Made by a program: the position numbers and the translations under genes. This document shows, piece after piece, positions 36,178-46,537 of a stretch of DNA of 64,000 bases. Position 1 is the first letter of the stretch, and each line of letters starts with the position of its first letter. The notes under the pieces are model-generated. The model was not told the origin of the DNA and ran no database searches. It saw nothing but the letters and a program-made list of their open reading frames with translations. The DNA comes from Erysipelotrichaceae bacterium (lineage in GTDB: Bacteria; Bacillota_I; Bacilli_A; Erysipelotrichales; Erysipelotrichaceae): the NCBI GenBank assembly GCA_012523895.1, contig JAAYSZ010000006.1, positions 20,583-84,582 on the forward strand. Reading direction: 5' to 3'.

Positions 36178-37409
36178 TAAGCAACCCTCTTAAATTTTGA
36201 ATCAATAAATAATATTAATAAAGCAACTATTGTAAAAGTTGTATTTGCAAGTATCAATATTTTTGAAATACTGTTTAAATCATTAGCATCGACCATAAAT
36301 TTTGATAATACATAACAAACAATAACACTTATTATAGAACAAAATAATTGTTCCTTATTTTTCTTTAATATTACAAACAATTGACTAAATATCCATGTAA
36401 TTCCTAAACTTACAGCACTAACTATAGCTAAGTACATATATGTATAATAAGGAGCTATATTTTTCCCATATACAAGACCTATCGCAAACTCTCCTAAAAA
36501 ATAAACTAATACTTCTGCAATTAATCCTAATGAAATTGCAATAAAAAACATTGTAAATAATTTTTTAAGAAATGATTTTCTTCTATCTTCACTATAATCC
36601 TTTGCCATATAAGGCGCAAATGCAACTATTACAATTTGTATTGCAAGCTGTAAAAATATAACAATTGTATAAATTGATATATATATTCCTAACTTGCCTA
36701 TATCTCCAATTGTCGCATATTTAATTCTTGGAATACTTACAGTAAGTGCACTTAACATTTCAAATCCCATAATAGGAAAAGTTAACCATAAAACTTTTGT
36801 TACATTTTTTAATTTAAATATCTTTTCAAATACAAATAATTCCTTAAACTTTTTAAAATTATAAAACACTAATATACCTAAGGTAACTACATTCATAATA
36901 ATTAACCCTAAAATTAAATTGTTTGTAAGTTTTATAGATATAAAAAATCCAATAAATAATAAAATCGATCTTAATATCATTGATTTTGCATTAATATCCA
37001 TCTTTAATTGCTTTTGTAAAAAACAATCAATTAGTTCTATTAATGCTTCACCAAATTTAAACATGGAATAAAGTATAATAACTATATTTTGATATGTTCC
37101 AAATGAATTTTTAAAAATATACACAATCATTATGATAGATGAAATAATTATTGTAATTATCCTTACTATTGCATATTCAAAATAAGTAAATCCGTAATCA
37201 TTATCAGATACTATAAAACTTCTTAATCCCCATAATGCAACACCATAAAGTGTTGCCCCTATAGTCATAGCTACTCCATAATATCCTGATTCAAAGTCAC
37301 CTAATATTCTTAATACTAAAAAACCTAGGAACCATAAAGTTATATTGTATAAAACCATTCCAATGGTTGTATAAGATAAATTTGATATTAAACTGTTTTT
37401 ATTTTTCAT
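36177..37409 (-). CDS. Polysaccharide flippase-like membrane protein (MOP superfamily)
   Basis: A 410-residue protein with about 12 helices, starting SLISNLSYTTIGMVLYNITL. MOP-type pieces are LRILGDFESGYYGVAMTI, WGLRSFIVSDNDYGF, LTVSIPRIKYATIGDIGKLGIY and GKNIAPYYTYMYL. It is more divergent than the flippases at 7489 and 12006. It would move the lipid-linked unit made by this operon. It overlaps the next gene by one base (TAATG). Confidence 0.82.
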   Translation of the reverse strand: MKNKNSLISNLSYTTIGMVLYNITLWFLGFLVLRILGDFESGYYGVAMTIGATLYGVALWGLRSFIVSDNDYGFTYFEYAIVRIITIIISSIIMIVYIFKNSFGTYQNIVIILYSMFKFGEALIELIDCFLQKQLKMDINAKSMILRSILLFIGFFISIKLTNNLILGLIIMNVVTLGILVFYNFKKFKELFVFEKIFKLKNVTKVLWLTFPIMGFEMLSALTVSIPRIKYATIGDIGKLGIYISIYTIVIFLQLAIQIVIVAFAPYMAKDYSEDRRKSFLKKLFTMFFIAISLGLIAEVLVYFLGEFAIGLVYGKNIAPYYTYMYLAIVSAVSLGITWIFSQLFVILKKNKEQLFCSIISVIVCYVLSKFMVDANDLNSISKILILANTTFTIVALLILFIDSKFKRVA

Positions 37410-37424
37410 ATTAACTAGTATACC

Positions 37425-37985
37425 TTATAATTTCCAATTAGTAATCTTACCTTTTGTTACAAAAAACGCATTTTTTGATATTTTTGCCATAGGAGTATCA
37501 GATAATGAATCTGAATAAAACTCTTCTATTTCTTTATTATTATAAACTTCTCTATATCTTTTTACCTTTTCTTCTCCATAACAATTTAATCCTGTATACT
37601 TCCCAGTATTTTTATCCACATTAGAAGCAATAAGATGTTTAACATCAATCTTATCTAAAAAAGCTTTAACTAAAAAATATGGAGAAGCAGAAATAACTAA
37701 GTCATCTTCTTTTTGTTGATTTAGATACCAAGGTTCTATTTTATGAAGATTTTCTTCCACAAATATTTCTAATTCTTTATCAATATCTTTTATTAATCTG
37801 AAAAAGTTATACAATCTTTCTTTAAAAGTTGTTTTATCTATAATCTTAAATAAAAACAATAATCCATCAAATCCTATTTTTGGTAAATCTATAAAACAAA
37901 TAGGATATTTTTTAAATAAGTAAAAAACAAAATCTCTTGTACTATCTTTTTTATATATAGTTTCATCAAAATCATATACGTTCAT
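37425..37985 (-). CDS. HAD-IB family phosphatase
   Basis: A 186-residue haloacid-dehalogenase-type hydrolase. Motif I is YDFDETIYKKDSTRDF with DxDxT at residues 5-9. Motif II is in VISASPYFLVKAFLD, the motif III lysine is probably in GEEKVKRY, and motif IV is in EFYSDSLSDTPMA. The family removes phosphate from small molecules, for example phosphoserine or lipid and sugar phosphates. The start lies 14 bases inside the end of the YfhO gene with an AGGAG site. In this setting it may dephosphorylate a sugar precursor or a polyprenyl intermediate, which is inference. Confidence 0.85.
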   Translation of the reverse strand: MNVYDFDETIYKKDSTRDFVFYLFKKYPICFIDLPKIGFDGLLFLFKIIDKTTFKERLYNFFRLIKDIDKELEIFVEENLHKIEPWYLNQQKEDDLVISASPYFLVKAFLDKIDVKHLIASNVDKNTGKYTGLNCYGEEKVKRYREVYNNKEIEEFYSDSLSDTPMAKISKNAFFVTKGKITNWKL

Positions 37986-40509
37986 CTTTATTTCTCCTAT
38001 TTATTATAAATAACATTATAAGGCTTATTACACTTATTGTGATTCCAAGCTTTAAATAAGGTGTTTCATAATAGAAAACTACTTCATGATTTCCAGGTTT
38101 TAATTTAAATCCTAAAAACCCTAATTGAACCTTACTTGTTTCTATTTTTTCATTATCTACTAATACATTCCATCCTTTATCATACCCTATACTAGTAAAT
38201 ACCCATTTTTCTTTATCTTTAATATTTATATTTGCATATATTTTATCATTACTTACTTTTACATCGGCAAAGCTTTCATCAAATCTGTTTTTAAACCATT
38301 CATCATAATAACTTAAATCTTTTACTTTTAAATACACATCTTGATTTTGTCCTTCATTATTTCCATGAACAACAATTAAATCTACAAATGTATTTTCATC
38401 TACATAAAAATCTAAATAGTTATATTGCCAAAAATAACCAGTATAAACAAGTTTGTTTTGATACATTAAATCAACTTGTACATTTTCAATAGTATTATTT
38501 TCTATATAAATATTACAATTTGTAATGGGCTCATAAAATTGATAATACCTATCATATTCATTTCCAATATTACCATAGTCAATAAGATTGGATTTATATG
38601 TTATCTCTTCACCATCTTCTACAATTAGATACTCACTCATTGCAAGGTCTTGTTCTAAATAAGATAATTCATCAAAAATTTTCTTACTAATAGTCTTATC
38701 ATAAGTAAATCCAAGTTCAACAAAATTATTATTTTTATAAATTTTGTAATTATCAGTTTCTTTAAATAATTTATATCCAAAAGGAATCTGCTTTAAATCA
38801 CTATGTCCATAAATATATTTAACTGATAATAAATTATATAAATCCCATGATGAATATCTTTGATCCATTTGCCAATTGTTTTTTAATCTAGATAAGAAAT
38901 CTTCCATTTCGCTATTATAAATTGTGCTATAAAATGAAACACCTTTATAATCATGAGCATATGGAGTATTTGAAGTAGTATACCTAAAATAATTAGTTCC
39001 ATCATCATAGTATTCATCATTGTACATAATCCTATAAAAACCATCATCTTTTTTAATATCCTCAACTACTTCATCAGCTTTTAAAGCTAAATTAGTAATA
39101 CTACTTAATACTGGCTTATCATTTAATACCAATAATAAAGGGGATAATATTGCTTCAAATAAGAGTAATAGTATCAGTAAAATTTTAATGTTTTTAAGAT
39201 AATAAAAATAATAACAAATTGATACAACAAATAACATTAATAAAATAATACTTAATGTTTTAAGTTTTAAAACATCGTTGTAATTCATTAAATAACTTAT
39301 AAATAAAAATGTTAATGATATTAATATATAAAATATCACTCCATGTTTTATATATATTTTATCTATTAATCCTTCTTCTATTTCATCATTTATAGCCATA
39401 ATGGTATATGCAAGCATAAAACTAATCATATAAAACCATCTAGATTCCATATTTAACTGCAATAAATACCAAAACTGTTTAAAGAAAACCATAATAATAA
39501 ATAATAAAAATATTACGATAATTCCTTTTTGTCTTTTTTTGTTATTTAATTTAAAAATTAATGGAAGAAGTATTGGAGTTATCACAAACATGTATAATGA
39601 TGCTCCTCCGCCCCATCCAATGAATTGATAATTATTTAAATCAATAAATAAACTAGTATTTTCATGATCAACTGTAGGAGCAAGTAATCCACTCAATATT
39701 TTAAAAACATCACTTTTATTTAAATGAGCAAATAAGCTATTATCAATACCCTCAAATCTAGGATTACTAAGTAACATAAATCCACTAGGTATTAACACAA
39801 ATGAAGCAATACCTACTGACAATAAACACAAACCTACAAACTTTATCGCTTTAGTGCTAATTTGTTTTAAGTTATTATCTTCTAGTTCATAAGTTCTTAA
39901 TAATGCATAAAGACATGCAAAAGGTAAAAACATATACATAAAATAATAATTAATAATTCCTATTAAAGATATTGTAAGAACCATTAAAACAAATTTATTA
40001 TCTTTTAAATATTTTTCAATAAAGTATAAAGCTAAAGGATAAAGTAAAAAAGCATCTAAAAACACAAATAAATGTAAATAAGAAAATACCCATCCACTAA
40101 ATGCAATAATAAAACTTCCAATTAAAACAGATGACTTATGCTTAAACACTTCATCAGTCCACATTAAAGAAAATATAAATAATAAAACTATTTTTATAAT
40201 ATCTAAATATAAAAAAGAATATTGTATTAGATATTTAGATAATATAGTAATTAATAAAAAAAATGGACTGCTTAGATAATAAGCCATCGCAAAGTTGTTA
40301 GCTCCAAATCCTATACTAAAGTCATAAAAGCTAAAACTACCATCTTTTATCTTTTGCCATCCACCCAAATAAAATTGATAAATTTGATGATAATGATCAC
40401 CATTAAATATTAATACAGAATCATTATTTATAATTACAGGTAAAAAACCTATGATTAAACATAGGAAAACGATAAGTATATACTTATAATATTTTTTTAT
40501 TACTTCCAT
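37972..40509 (-). CDS. YfhO family membrane glycosyltransferase
   Basis: An 845-residue protein with about 12-13 helices and a large extracytoplasmic C-terminal region before the last helix. YfhO landmarks are an early FNGDHYHQIYQFYLGGWQK, SIGFGANNFAMAYYLSSPF, YMISFMLAYTIMAIND, and a final GFLGFKLKPGNHEVVFYYE followed by one helix. In Bacillus subtilis, YfhO adds sugar to lipoteichoic acid using the CsbB-made donor. Here it is preceded by a GtrB/CsbB-like gene 3 bases upstream and followed by HAD, flippase and GtrA genes. Paralog at 56574. Confidence 0.88.
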   Translation of the reverse strand: MEVIKKYYKYILIVFLCLIIGFLPVIINNDSVLIFNGDHYHQIYQFYLGGWQKIKDGSFSFYDFSIGFGANNFAMAYYLSSPFFLLITILSKYLIQYSFLYLDIIKIVLLFIFSLMWTDEVFKHKSSVLIGSFIIAFSGWVFSYLHLFVFLDAFLLYPLALYFIEKYLKDNKFVLMVLTISLIGIINYYFMYMFLPFACLYALLRTYELEDNNLKQISTKAIKFVGLCLLSVGIASFVLIPSGFMLLSNPRFEGIDNSLFAHLNKSDVFKILSGLLAPTVDHENTSLFIDLNNYQFIGWGGGASLYMFVITPILLPLIFKLNNKKRQKGIIVIFLLFIIMVFFKQFWYLLQLNMESRWFYMISFMLAYTIMAINDEIEEGLIDKIYIKHGVIFYILISLTFLFISYLMNYNDVLKLKTLSIILLMLFVVSICYYFYYLKNIKILLILLLLFEAILSPLLLVLNDKPVLSSITNLALKADEVVEDIKKDDGFYRIMYNDEYYDDGTNYFRYTTSNTPYAHDYKGVSFYSTIYNSEMEDFLSRLKNNWQMDQRYSSWDLYNLLSVKYIYGHSDLKQIPFGYKLFKETDNYKIYKNNNFVELGFTYDKTISKKIFDELSYLEQDLAMSEYLIVEDGEEITYKSNLIDYGNIGNEYDRYYQFYEPITNCNIYIENNTIENVQVDLMYQNKLVYTGYFWQYNYLDFYVDENTFVDLIVVHGNNEGQNQDVYLKVKDLSYYDEWFKNRFDESFADVKVSNDKIYANINIKDKEKWVFTSIGYDKGWNVLVDNEKIETSKVQLGFLGFKLKPGNHEVVFYYETPYLKLGITISVISLIMLFIINRRNKDERI

Positions 40510-40512
40510 AAT

Positions 40513-41448
40513 CTATCTTCGTTTTTCGTTTTGATAAAATTGATTTACTTTTAATTCAAACATTAATCTTGTTTGATTTTTTATTGCATCTAATACTATT
40601 CCAATCATAAATGAAAATATAGATATTATACAAAGTGATGCTGCTAAAACAGCTGAAGGAACCTTAGTAATAAAATTTGTACTCATAAATTCTAATACTA
40701 CAGGTATACCTATAGCTAAACCTAATATTAAGAACACTAAACTTACTAAAGTAAAAAATATAAATGGTCTATAATCTTTAAATAAATCAAATAATGTAAC
40801 TAATACCTTAAATCCATCTCTAAAAGTATTAAGCTTACTTTCAGACCCTTCTGGTCTATCTTGATAAGTAATTGGAACTTCCACAATCTTCATTCCATAT
40901 ACTAATGAGAATATAGTCATTTCAGTTTCTATTTGGAAACCTTCACTCATTACAGGCATAAGCTTTACAAATTTTTTACTATATGCTCTATATCCTGTCA
41001 TAATATCTTTTACATCTGAATTAAATAAAAGATTAATTAATCCTTTAACTAAATTGTTCCCAAAACCATGAAAACCTCTTTTATTTTCTTCAAAATATGT
41101 TCCATTTGTTAATCTATCTCCAATAACCATATCCGCACTACCATTTAATACAGGTTCTACAAGCTTTTCAACTTCACTTGCAGGATATGTATCATCTCCA
41201 TCAACCATAATGTAAACATCTGCATCAATGTCTCTAAACATCGACTTAACAACATTTCCTTTTCCTTGTCTAGGTTCTTTTCTAACAATCGCTCCAGCAT
41301 TTTGTGCTAATTCATATGTTCTATCAGTTGAATTATTATCATAGACATATATGCTCGCCATAGGTAAATATTTTCTAAAATCTTTTACAACCTTCTCAAC
41401 TGTTAATTCCTCATTGTAACAAGGGATTAATACCGCTATTTTTGCCAT
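40513..41448 (-). CDS. GtrB-like polyprenyl-phosphate glycosyltransferase (GT2)
   Basis: A protein of about 311 residues with a GT-A domain (AKIAVLIPCYNEELTVEKVV, YVYDNNSTDRTYEL, MVDGDDTYPASEVEKL, MTGYRAYSKKFVK) and two C-terminal membrane helices at about 235-258 and 268-292. It should form undecaprenyl-phosphate-sugar for YfhO. The start at 41448 is fixed by GGAGG seven bases before the ATG; an ATG at 41460 is upstream of that site. First gene of the 13-gene operon. Confidence 0.9.
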   Translation of the reverse strand: MAKIAVLIPCYNEELTVEKVVKDFRKYLPMASIYVYDNNSTDRTYELAQNAGAIVRKEPRQGKGNVVKSMFRDIDADVYIMVDGDDTYPASEVEKLVEPVLNGSADMVIGDRLTNGTYFEENKRGFHGFGNNLVKGLINLLFNSDVKDIMTGYRAYSKKFVKLMPVMSEGFQIETEMTIFSLVYGMKIVEVPITYQDRPEGSESKLNTFRDGFKVLVTLFDLFKDYRPFIFFTLVSLVFLILGLAIGIPVVLEFMSTNFITKVPSAVLAASLCIISIFSFMIGIVLDAIKNQTRLMFELKVNQFYQNEKRR

Positions 41449-41495
41449 AACAACCTCCATGCTCTATTTATAATACTAAAAATTAAGATTATTTA

Positions 41496-43217
41496 CTAGC
41501 TTTCTACAATATTAAACAACCAGAATGGAGCTAGTATAAGCGCAAACAAATAATATCTAATATAAACTACAGGTGATCCTAATAATGTAGCATAATAACA
41601 GATAATAATTAAATTTTGTAATATACCCTTTTTAAAATCTTTTCTTAAAGAATATCCTAAATATAAAATGAATATCCAGTTCATAACTCCTAAATACTGG
41701 GTTTGTGCAATTATTGGTATTTTAAAAACATTGGCATCATGTGCAAAAAAATAATAATATTCATTTAATACTGTATTTTTAGATTTTGTTTCACCTGGAG
41801 AAACACTATTAGTCATAATTTGCATTGTTTCTGGTTGCATTACTAAAACCATACCTTTAGCTTTACTCCAAGGGTGTATATAAATATCTGGATACCAGGC
41901 ATGTACAGTAAGCTCTAAAAATGCATTTATATACACAGTAGGATGCTTAATTCCTTTTTGAATCCAAAGTTTAAAGAAATAATCTTTATTATTTCTAAAA
42001 AAATCATCGTTCATTCCATATTTAATAGTATCAGCACAATATCCCAAATAATTTTTTATTGAACCATTTTCAAAATATTTATTAAGCATATCATCTTCTT
42101 CTTCAGTATATAGATAGTTATCTATTGAATATAATCTACCCATCTGTTGGATTGGAATAGCTAAATATTCTCTACTTGGTACAGGTGTTACATCATATTT
42201 ATAATTAAATATATTTATAATCAATATACTGGAAACTATAGTTAGTAAAATCATACCCTTATTTATCAATTCAACATTTTTAAATACAATCAATATAATA
42301 AATACAAGAATTAAAGCATAAATAAAATTGTTTCTTAATAAAGAACACATTATTCCATAAAAAACAATTTCAAAATAATTAGATTTTACATCTTTTTTTG
42401 AAAATAAATTATATAATTCAGCCGAGAATAAAAGCAAAAAGCATGTAAAAATAGCATCTTTAGTTAAAGTTATAAAATTTAAACTAATTAAAGGATTAAG
42501 ACAAATAAATAAAACCATTGAAATAATTCCAAGTTTAGAAAATTTATATTTAACTAATTTATAAATTAGAAAAACAAGCAAAAATGAACATATAGTTATT
42601 TGTATTGTAGTTAAAAAAGCAATAGCATCTGTATAATTACCAAATAAGTTCATCCCTAATTTAATAAAATAACCCAAAAATAGAGTATGAAAAATAGGGT
42701 GTTGAGAGCTAAAACTATTATTTTCATACATCCACCATTGATAGCCATTGTCAGGATCAAATATTCCTGGATACATACCTTGTAAACAAATGAAAAAAGA
42801 TATAAAAATCATTGCAAAGATAATTATATATACATAATTTTTAGAAAATACTTTCTCTAAATATTCATTTGAATTAATTTTGAATTCATATAATTTATAC
42901 ACAAAACAAGAAAATACTATAGCATTATTTATAATGTAAATATATGTAAGAATATTTCCAAAAGAAAAATGACCTATATATACTACTTGATATCCAACAA
43001 AGAAAAACAAAGAAAACAAAATACCAATAGCTAAAACAATTTTATCTTTTAAAACATCCTTGAGATTAGATTTTAATAAAACTAAAAAAACCAAAATAAA
43101 ACTTATAGTATGTAAAAAAGTTTTGTTATAGAATATAATCCAAACCATATCTTCTATACTAAAAGTAAAAATTACTGAAATTAAAAGTTTTAATATATAT
43201 ATAATCTTTTTATTCAT
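41496..43217 (-). CDS. Polytopic membrane protein, DUF6020-like, probable GT-C fold
   Basis: A 573-residue protein with about 11-12 helices and a long external segment near residues 320-490. The signature loop is MYPGIFDPDNGYQWWMYEN followed by SSQHPIFHTLFLGYF, the DxxxQW plus HP..HT pattern of DUF6020-type proteins. These look like GT-C transferases. The start is set at 43217 because a TATAAT box occupies 43230-43225, inside the longer open frame to 43238. That leaves almost no leader and no ribosome binding site. Nearest neighbours are separated by 50-100 bases, so it may be transcribed alone. Confidence 0.68.
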   Translation of the reverse strand: MNKKIIYILKLLISVIFTFSIEDMVWIIFYNKTFLHTISFILVFLVLLKSNLKDVLKDKIVLAIGILFSLFFFVGYQVVYIGHFSFGNILTYIYIINNAIVFSCFVYKLYEFKINSNEYLEKVFSKNYVYIIIFAMIFISFFICLQGMYPGIFDPDNGYQWWMYENNSFSSQHPIFHTLFLGYFIKLGMNLFGNYTDAIAFLTTIQITICSFLLVFLIYKLVKYKFSKLGIISMVLFICLNPLISLNFITLTKDAIFTCFLLLFSAELYNLFSKKDVKSNYFEIVFYGIMCSLLRNNFIYALILVFIILIVFKNVELINKGMILLTIVSSILIINIFNYKYDVTPVPSREYLAIPIQQMGRLYSIDNYLYTEEEDDMLNKYFENGSIKNYLGYCADTIKYGMNDDFFRNNKDYFFKLWIQKGIKHPTVYINAFLELTVHAWYPDIYIHPWSKAKGMVLVMQPETMQIMTNSVSPGETKSKNTVLNEYYYFFAHDANVFKIPIIAQTQYLGVMNWIFILYLGYSLRKDFKKGILQNLIIICYYATLLGSPVVYIRYYLFALILAPFWLFNIVES

Positions 43218-43224
43218 AATTGTT

Positions 43225-43230
43225 ATTATA
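43225..43230 (-). promoter_or_regulatory. -10 box immediately before the DUF6020-like gene
   Basis: A perfect TATAAT on the minus strand, with the ATG beginning 8 bases downstream. It suggests a leaderless transcript; no good -35 box is seen. Confidence 0.45.
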
Positions 43231-43320
43231 CAATGCATATAAATTTATTGCTATCTATTATAATTATCACGAAAATAAATTAGATTTTATTCCTACTATT
43301 TTTTATTATAATTAAAACCT

Positions 43321-44991
43321 TTAAAATGATGTTTTCTCTTGTATTTTCTTAAAAATATTCGGTATGCTATAAATTATTTTTATAATAATTATATATATAC
43401 AAGACTGAATAAATCCAAAATACCATAGTACAAAACTTAAATGAGTATGATTCATTGAATGATTTTTTGCTAGTATAAACCACGATATTGGACCTATAAA
43501 TGTCATTAAGTACATTGCTACTATTTTTATATTTATTTTTTTATCTAAAAAATCATCTATAAAAAATAATATTGGAAATGTAGCAAATACAATAAAAAAT
43601 ATTCCTGGAATACCTGTTATTATTTCAGTTCCAAATATGAAATATCGAATTACTACTATACAACATTCAACAATAAAACCAACAATAGGAATATTACCTA
43701 ACATTCCACTTGATGTTTCACCAAAAGTTCTTCTAACAATATCATTATTATAAATGCTTATAACACCTTTAATAATATCACCATCTCCTCTTAATGAACC
43801 ATGAATGGATAATGCAACTACAAAGCCTAATAATGCACTAATGCCTAATATAAATATTGTATTAAATAATAATTTCTTTTTATCGGAATCTTCTATTGTT
43901 TTATCTTTTTCACCTAGAAACATTAAAACAATAAAATCTATTACAAGAAATGTAATCATAGAAAGCATAATTGTACTTATATATTCATAACCACATAAAC
44001 ACTTAATAAGTATGCTAAAAAATGCAAGCAAATAACTTATAAATCTGCATATTTTATTATTTATGTTAATTGAACAAAAAAGACCTATAGCCATTGGAAT
44101 AAACCATGTAAATTCAACCCAATATAAATTTCGTGCAAAATTAACTATCCAAGGAGATAACAAAAACGTTAAGTAATAAATCACTGCTAATAATAAATTA
44201 TATTTTATTCCCATTAAAAAAACTATTATTGTCATCGTTAGTGCTGTAATAATACCACATAAAACATTTAATTCTTTTATCGTAATATTATAATCTGTAA
44301 ATTTAGAAATAGCCCTAAATATAAATCCTTGTAATCCAAATTGAGATTCATATTCTATAAGCACATCACTAGGCATTTCTTCTTTACTATAATCTAAAAA
44401 GACTATATCAGACAATTCTCCATTTTTTGATGAACTAAGAATATTTTTTCCAGATAATTTAATCTCAAAATACGGTTTATAAATATTTTTATCATCATGA
44501 GTATTTTCAAAACTTTCTATTTCTAAAATATCTCCATTAGAAAACTTAACAAAATTTGCTTCTTTAAGAATACGGCTAGAATAATCGTTATGACTAATAA
44601 TAATACCAGAAAAGGTTCTTGAATAACCATCTAACCAATAATCATTAGTAATAAATTTTTCTTCACTTCCAACATATCCTGAAACATCTATATATCTTTG
44701 TAAGCCATATTTACTATTTGCATAAGTTGTCATTTTATCTTTATCAGCAAATATCGCACTTGTTACTAAAACTTCACTATTTTTTTCAAATGTTTCAAAA
44801 TTAGAGTTAATAACATTACCTGAAGAAAGATTAAGCATATAATTTAAAGATAATAATGTTATCATAACCATAAAAATAATAGATTTTTTTATAGTTTCAT
44901 AAATTGATTCCTTTTTATATAAAATTTTATTAATAATTAAAAATAAAATAAAAGGAATTAAAATACTAAATATATATATTTTTGGCACCAT
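43321..44991 (-). CDS. Polytopic membrane protein of unknown function with HxxxH motif, paralog of the gene at 53423
   Basis: A 556-residue protein with two N-terminal helices, an extracytoplasmic domain at about 60-230 and some 9-10 further helices. It shares three blocks with the 53423 protein: NLYWVEFTWFIPMA, KCLCGYEYIST and ISWFILAKNHSMNHTH. The conserved HxxxH at a membrane boundary and the acidic or amide residues in loops suggest an enzyme, probably GT-C-like, but I recognise no characterised relative. The start has AGGAAGG about 11 bases upstream. The gene sits between the DUF6020-like gene and the divergent acetylation pair. Confidence 0.65.
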   Translation of the reverse strand: MVPKIYIFSILIPFILFLIINKILYKKESIYETIKKSIIFMVMITLLSLNYMLNLSSGNVINSNFETFEKNSEVLVTSAIFADKDKMTTYANSKYGLQRYIDVSGYVGSEEKFITNDYWLDGYSRTFSGIIISHNDYSSRILKEANFVKFSNGDILEIESFENTHDDKNIYKPYFEIKLSGKNILSSSKNGELSDIVFLDYSKEEMPSDVLIEYESQFGLQGFIFRAISKFTDYNITIKELNVLCGIITALTMTIIVFLMGIKYNLLLAVIYYLTFLLSPWIVNFARNLYWVEFTWFIPMAIGLFCSININNKICRFISYLLAFFSILIKCLCGYEYISTIMLSMITFLVIDFIVLMFLGEKDKTIEDSDKKKLLFNTIFILGISALLGFVVALSIHGSLRGDGDIIKGVISIYNNDIVRRTFGETSSGMLGNIPIVGFIVECCIVVIRYFIFGTEIITGIPGIFFIVFATFPILFFIDDFLDKKINIKIVAMYLMTFIGPISWFILAKNHSMNHTHLSFVLWYFGFIQSCIYIIIIKIIYSIPNIFKKIQEKTSF

Positions 44992-45242
44992 AATAATTAT
45001 TCCTTCCTAAAGCTTTTATGCTAAAGTTTTTTTATAAAAATCAATCAAATATTTCTACTCTTTGAGTTTATCTAATTTATATTTATAAATCAAATTATCT
45101 ATAATAAAATCATTGCATAATTAATTTTAAATGGCTTAATTATAAAGAAAAATTACTATAAACTAATAATAAATTCTATTGTTACTCAAATGAATATTTA
45201 TTTTTTTATGATTAAATATATGGTTAAATATATTACATTTGC

Positions 45243-45248
45243 TAAAAT
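45243..45248 (+). promoter_or_regulatory. Extended -10 promoter of the DHHW/MBOAT pair
   Basis: TGCTAAAAT just ahead of the AAAGGA ribosome binding site. The -35 region is weak (GGTTAA). The rest of the gap 44992-45268 shows no gene. Confidence 0.4.
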
Positions 45249-45268
45249 AGATATAAAGGAAAAAATAC

Positions 45269-46537
45269 ATGAAAAAAAACATTAAAGATATTTTATTTAT
45301 TTTTATTACCATTGGATTGTTATTCTTATTATCCATATATATTTTGGTTAAACCAGTTAACGAAAAATCAGTTGAAGAAAATAGATTTCTTACAAGTTTT
45401 CGAAACTTAAAAGAATCATCTTTTTTAGATGGTTCTTTTCAAAAAATTGTTGAAGATTCTTATACTGATCAATTTCCAAAAAGAAGCTACTTAGTATCAA
45501 TTAAAAAGAAAATTGATGATGTATCTAAAAATATGGTATTACCAAAGATGACAGAATTAACACTCAACAGAGTAAGTGGTCAAACAATTAATAGACTTGG
45601 TAATACAAGTTATATGATAAATATGATTATAGAAGCTACTGATATAAATAAAGAAAGATTTAAAAATAGAGCTTTAGAAATAAATGATTTACAAACTAGA
45701 CATCCTAATGTAGATATCTTTGTTTACGTTCCTACTCAAGCTCATGAAACAAGCTTATTTGATAAAGATAGCGGTATAACAGCTGGAGCTCCAGAATTAT
45801 GGCAAATCTTTGAAGATAATATAAAAGTGCCTTTTAAAAGATTTGATTTAAATTCTTTTGATTTATATAAACAAGCTTACTATAAATCAGATCATCACCC
45901 TACTCATATTGGATCAGATATTTTTTACAATGAGATTATGAATTTAATAGATTCAAATATTGAAACCTTAAAGCCTATTAGTACAGATTGTCATGTAGGT
46001 AAAACTTTTTATGGTACTTTTGGTTCTAGAACAGGATTTATTTATGAGCCTGATGAGTTTTGTGTATATCACTATGATGTAGTTCCTTATGATGTTTATT
46101 TAAAAGGTGAATTAGCACCTGATTATACATACAGAAAAGATTTTGAATCTTTTGATCCAAAAAGTGATAACGCTGAACATCCTTATTACTACAATATAGC
46201 TTATAAAGTTTATGATAGTAGTGAATTTGAACATTATGATTCATTAATGATATTTGATACTAAAAGACCTGATTTAGATAATATCTTAGTTATTGGTGAT
46301 TCTTATAGTAGTTCAGTAATTGATTTAATAGCTTCTCACTATAATAAAACTTTTAGAATGCTACCTTATAATGAAGTTATCTTTAATGGAAAAATGTTTG
46401 ATTATGATAATTTTATTATTGATAATGATATAGACGTTGTTTTATTTATGTATACTGCAGAAAATTATTATTACGTTGATGAGTGGGCAGATAGATATGA
46501 GCAAACAAGGATTCTTCCTAATGGAGGTAATAAATAA
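45269..46537 (+). CDS. DHHW family SGNH-like protein, polysaccharide O-acetylation partner
   Basis: A 422-residue protein with one N-terminal helix (about residues 8-28) and an extracytoplasmic SGNH-hydrolase-like domain. The key motif is KSDHHPTHIGSDIFYNE near residue 210, and ILVIGDSYSSSVIDL supplies the Gly-Asp-Ser block near residue 344. DHHW/AlgX/AlgJ-type proteins pass acetyl groups from the MBOAT partner to the polysaccharide. It overlaps the following MBOAT gene as TAATG. The two form a plus-strand island within minus-strand operons. Confidence 0.88.
   Translation: MKKNIKDILFIFITIGLLFLLSIYILVKPVNEKSVEENRFLTSFRNLKESSFLDGSFQKIVEDSYTDQFPKRSYLVSIKKKIDDVSKNMVLPKMTELTLNRVSGQTINRLGNTSYMINMIIEATDINKERFKNRALEINDLQTRHPNVDIFVYVPTQAHETSLFDKDSGITAGAPELWQIFEDNIKVPFKRFDLNSFDLYKQAYYKSDHHPTHIGSDIFYNEIMNLIDSNIETLKPISTDCHVGKTFYGTFGSRTGFIYEPDEFCVYHYDVVPYDVYLKGELAPDYTYRKDFESFDPKSDNAEHPYYYNIAYKVYDSSEFEHYDSLMIFDTKRPDLDNILVIGDSYSSSVIDLIASHYNKTFRMLPYNEVIFNGKMFDYDNFIIDNDIDVVLFMYTAENYYYVDEWADRYEQTRILPNGGNK

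Noticed and set aside
43239..43320. Terminator or small gene between the two membrane-protein genes.
   Set aside because: Only weak AT-rich pairing is visible, with no stable stem or credible reading frame.
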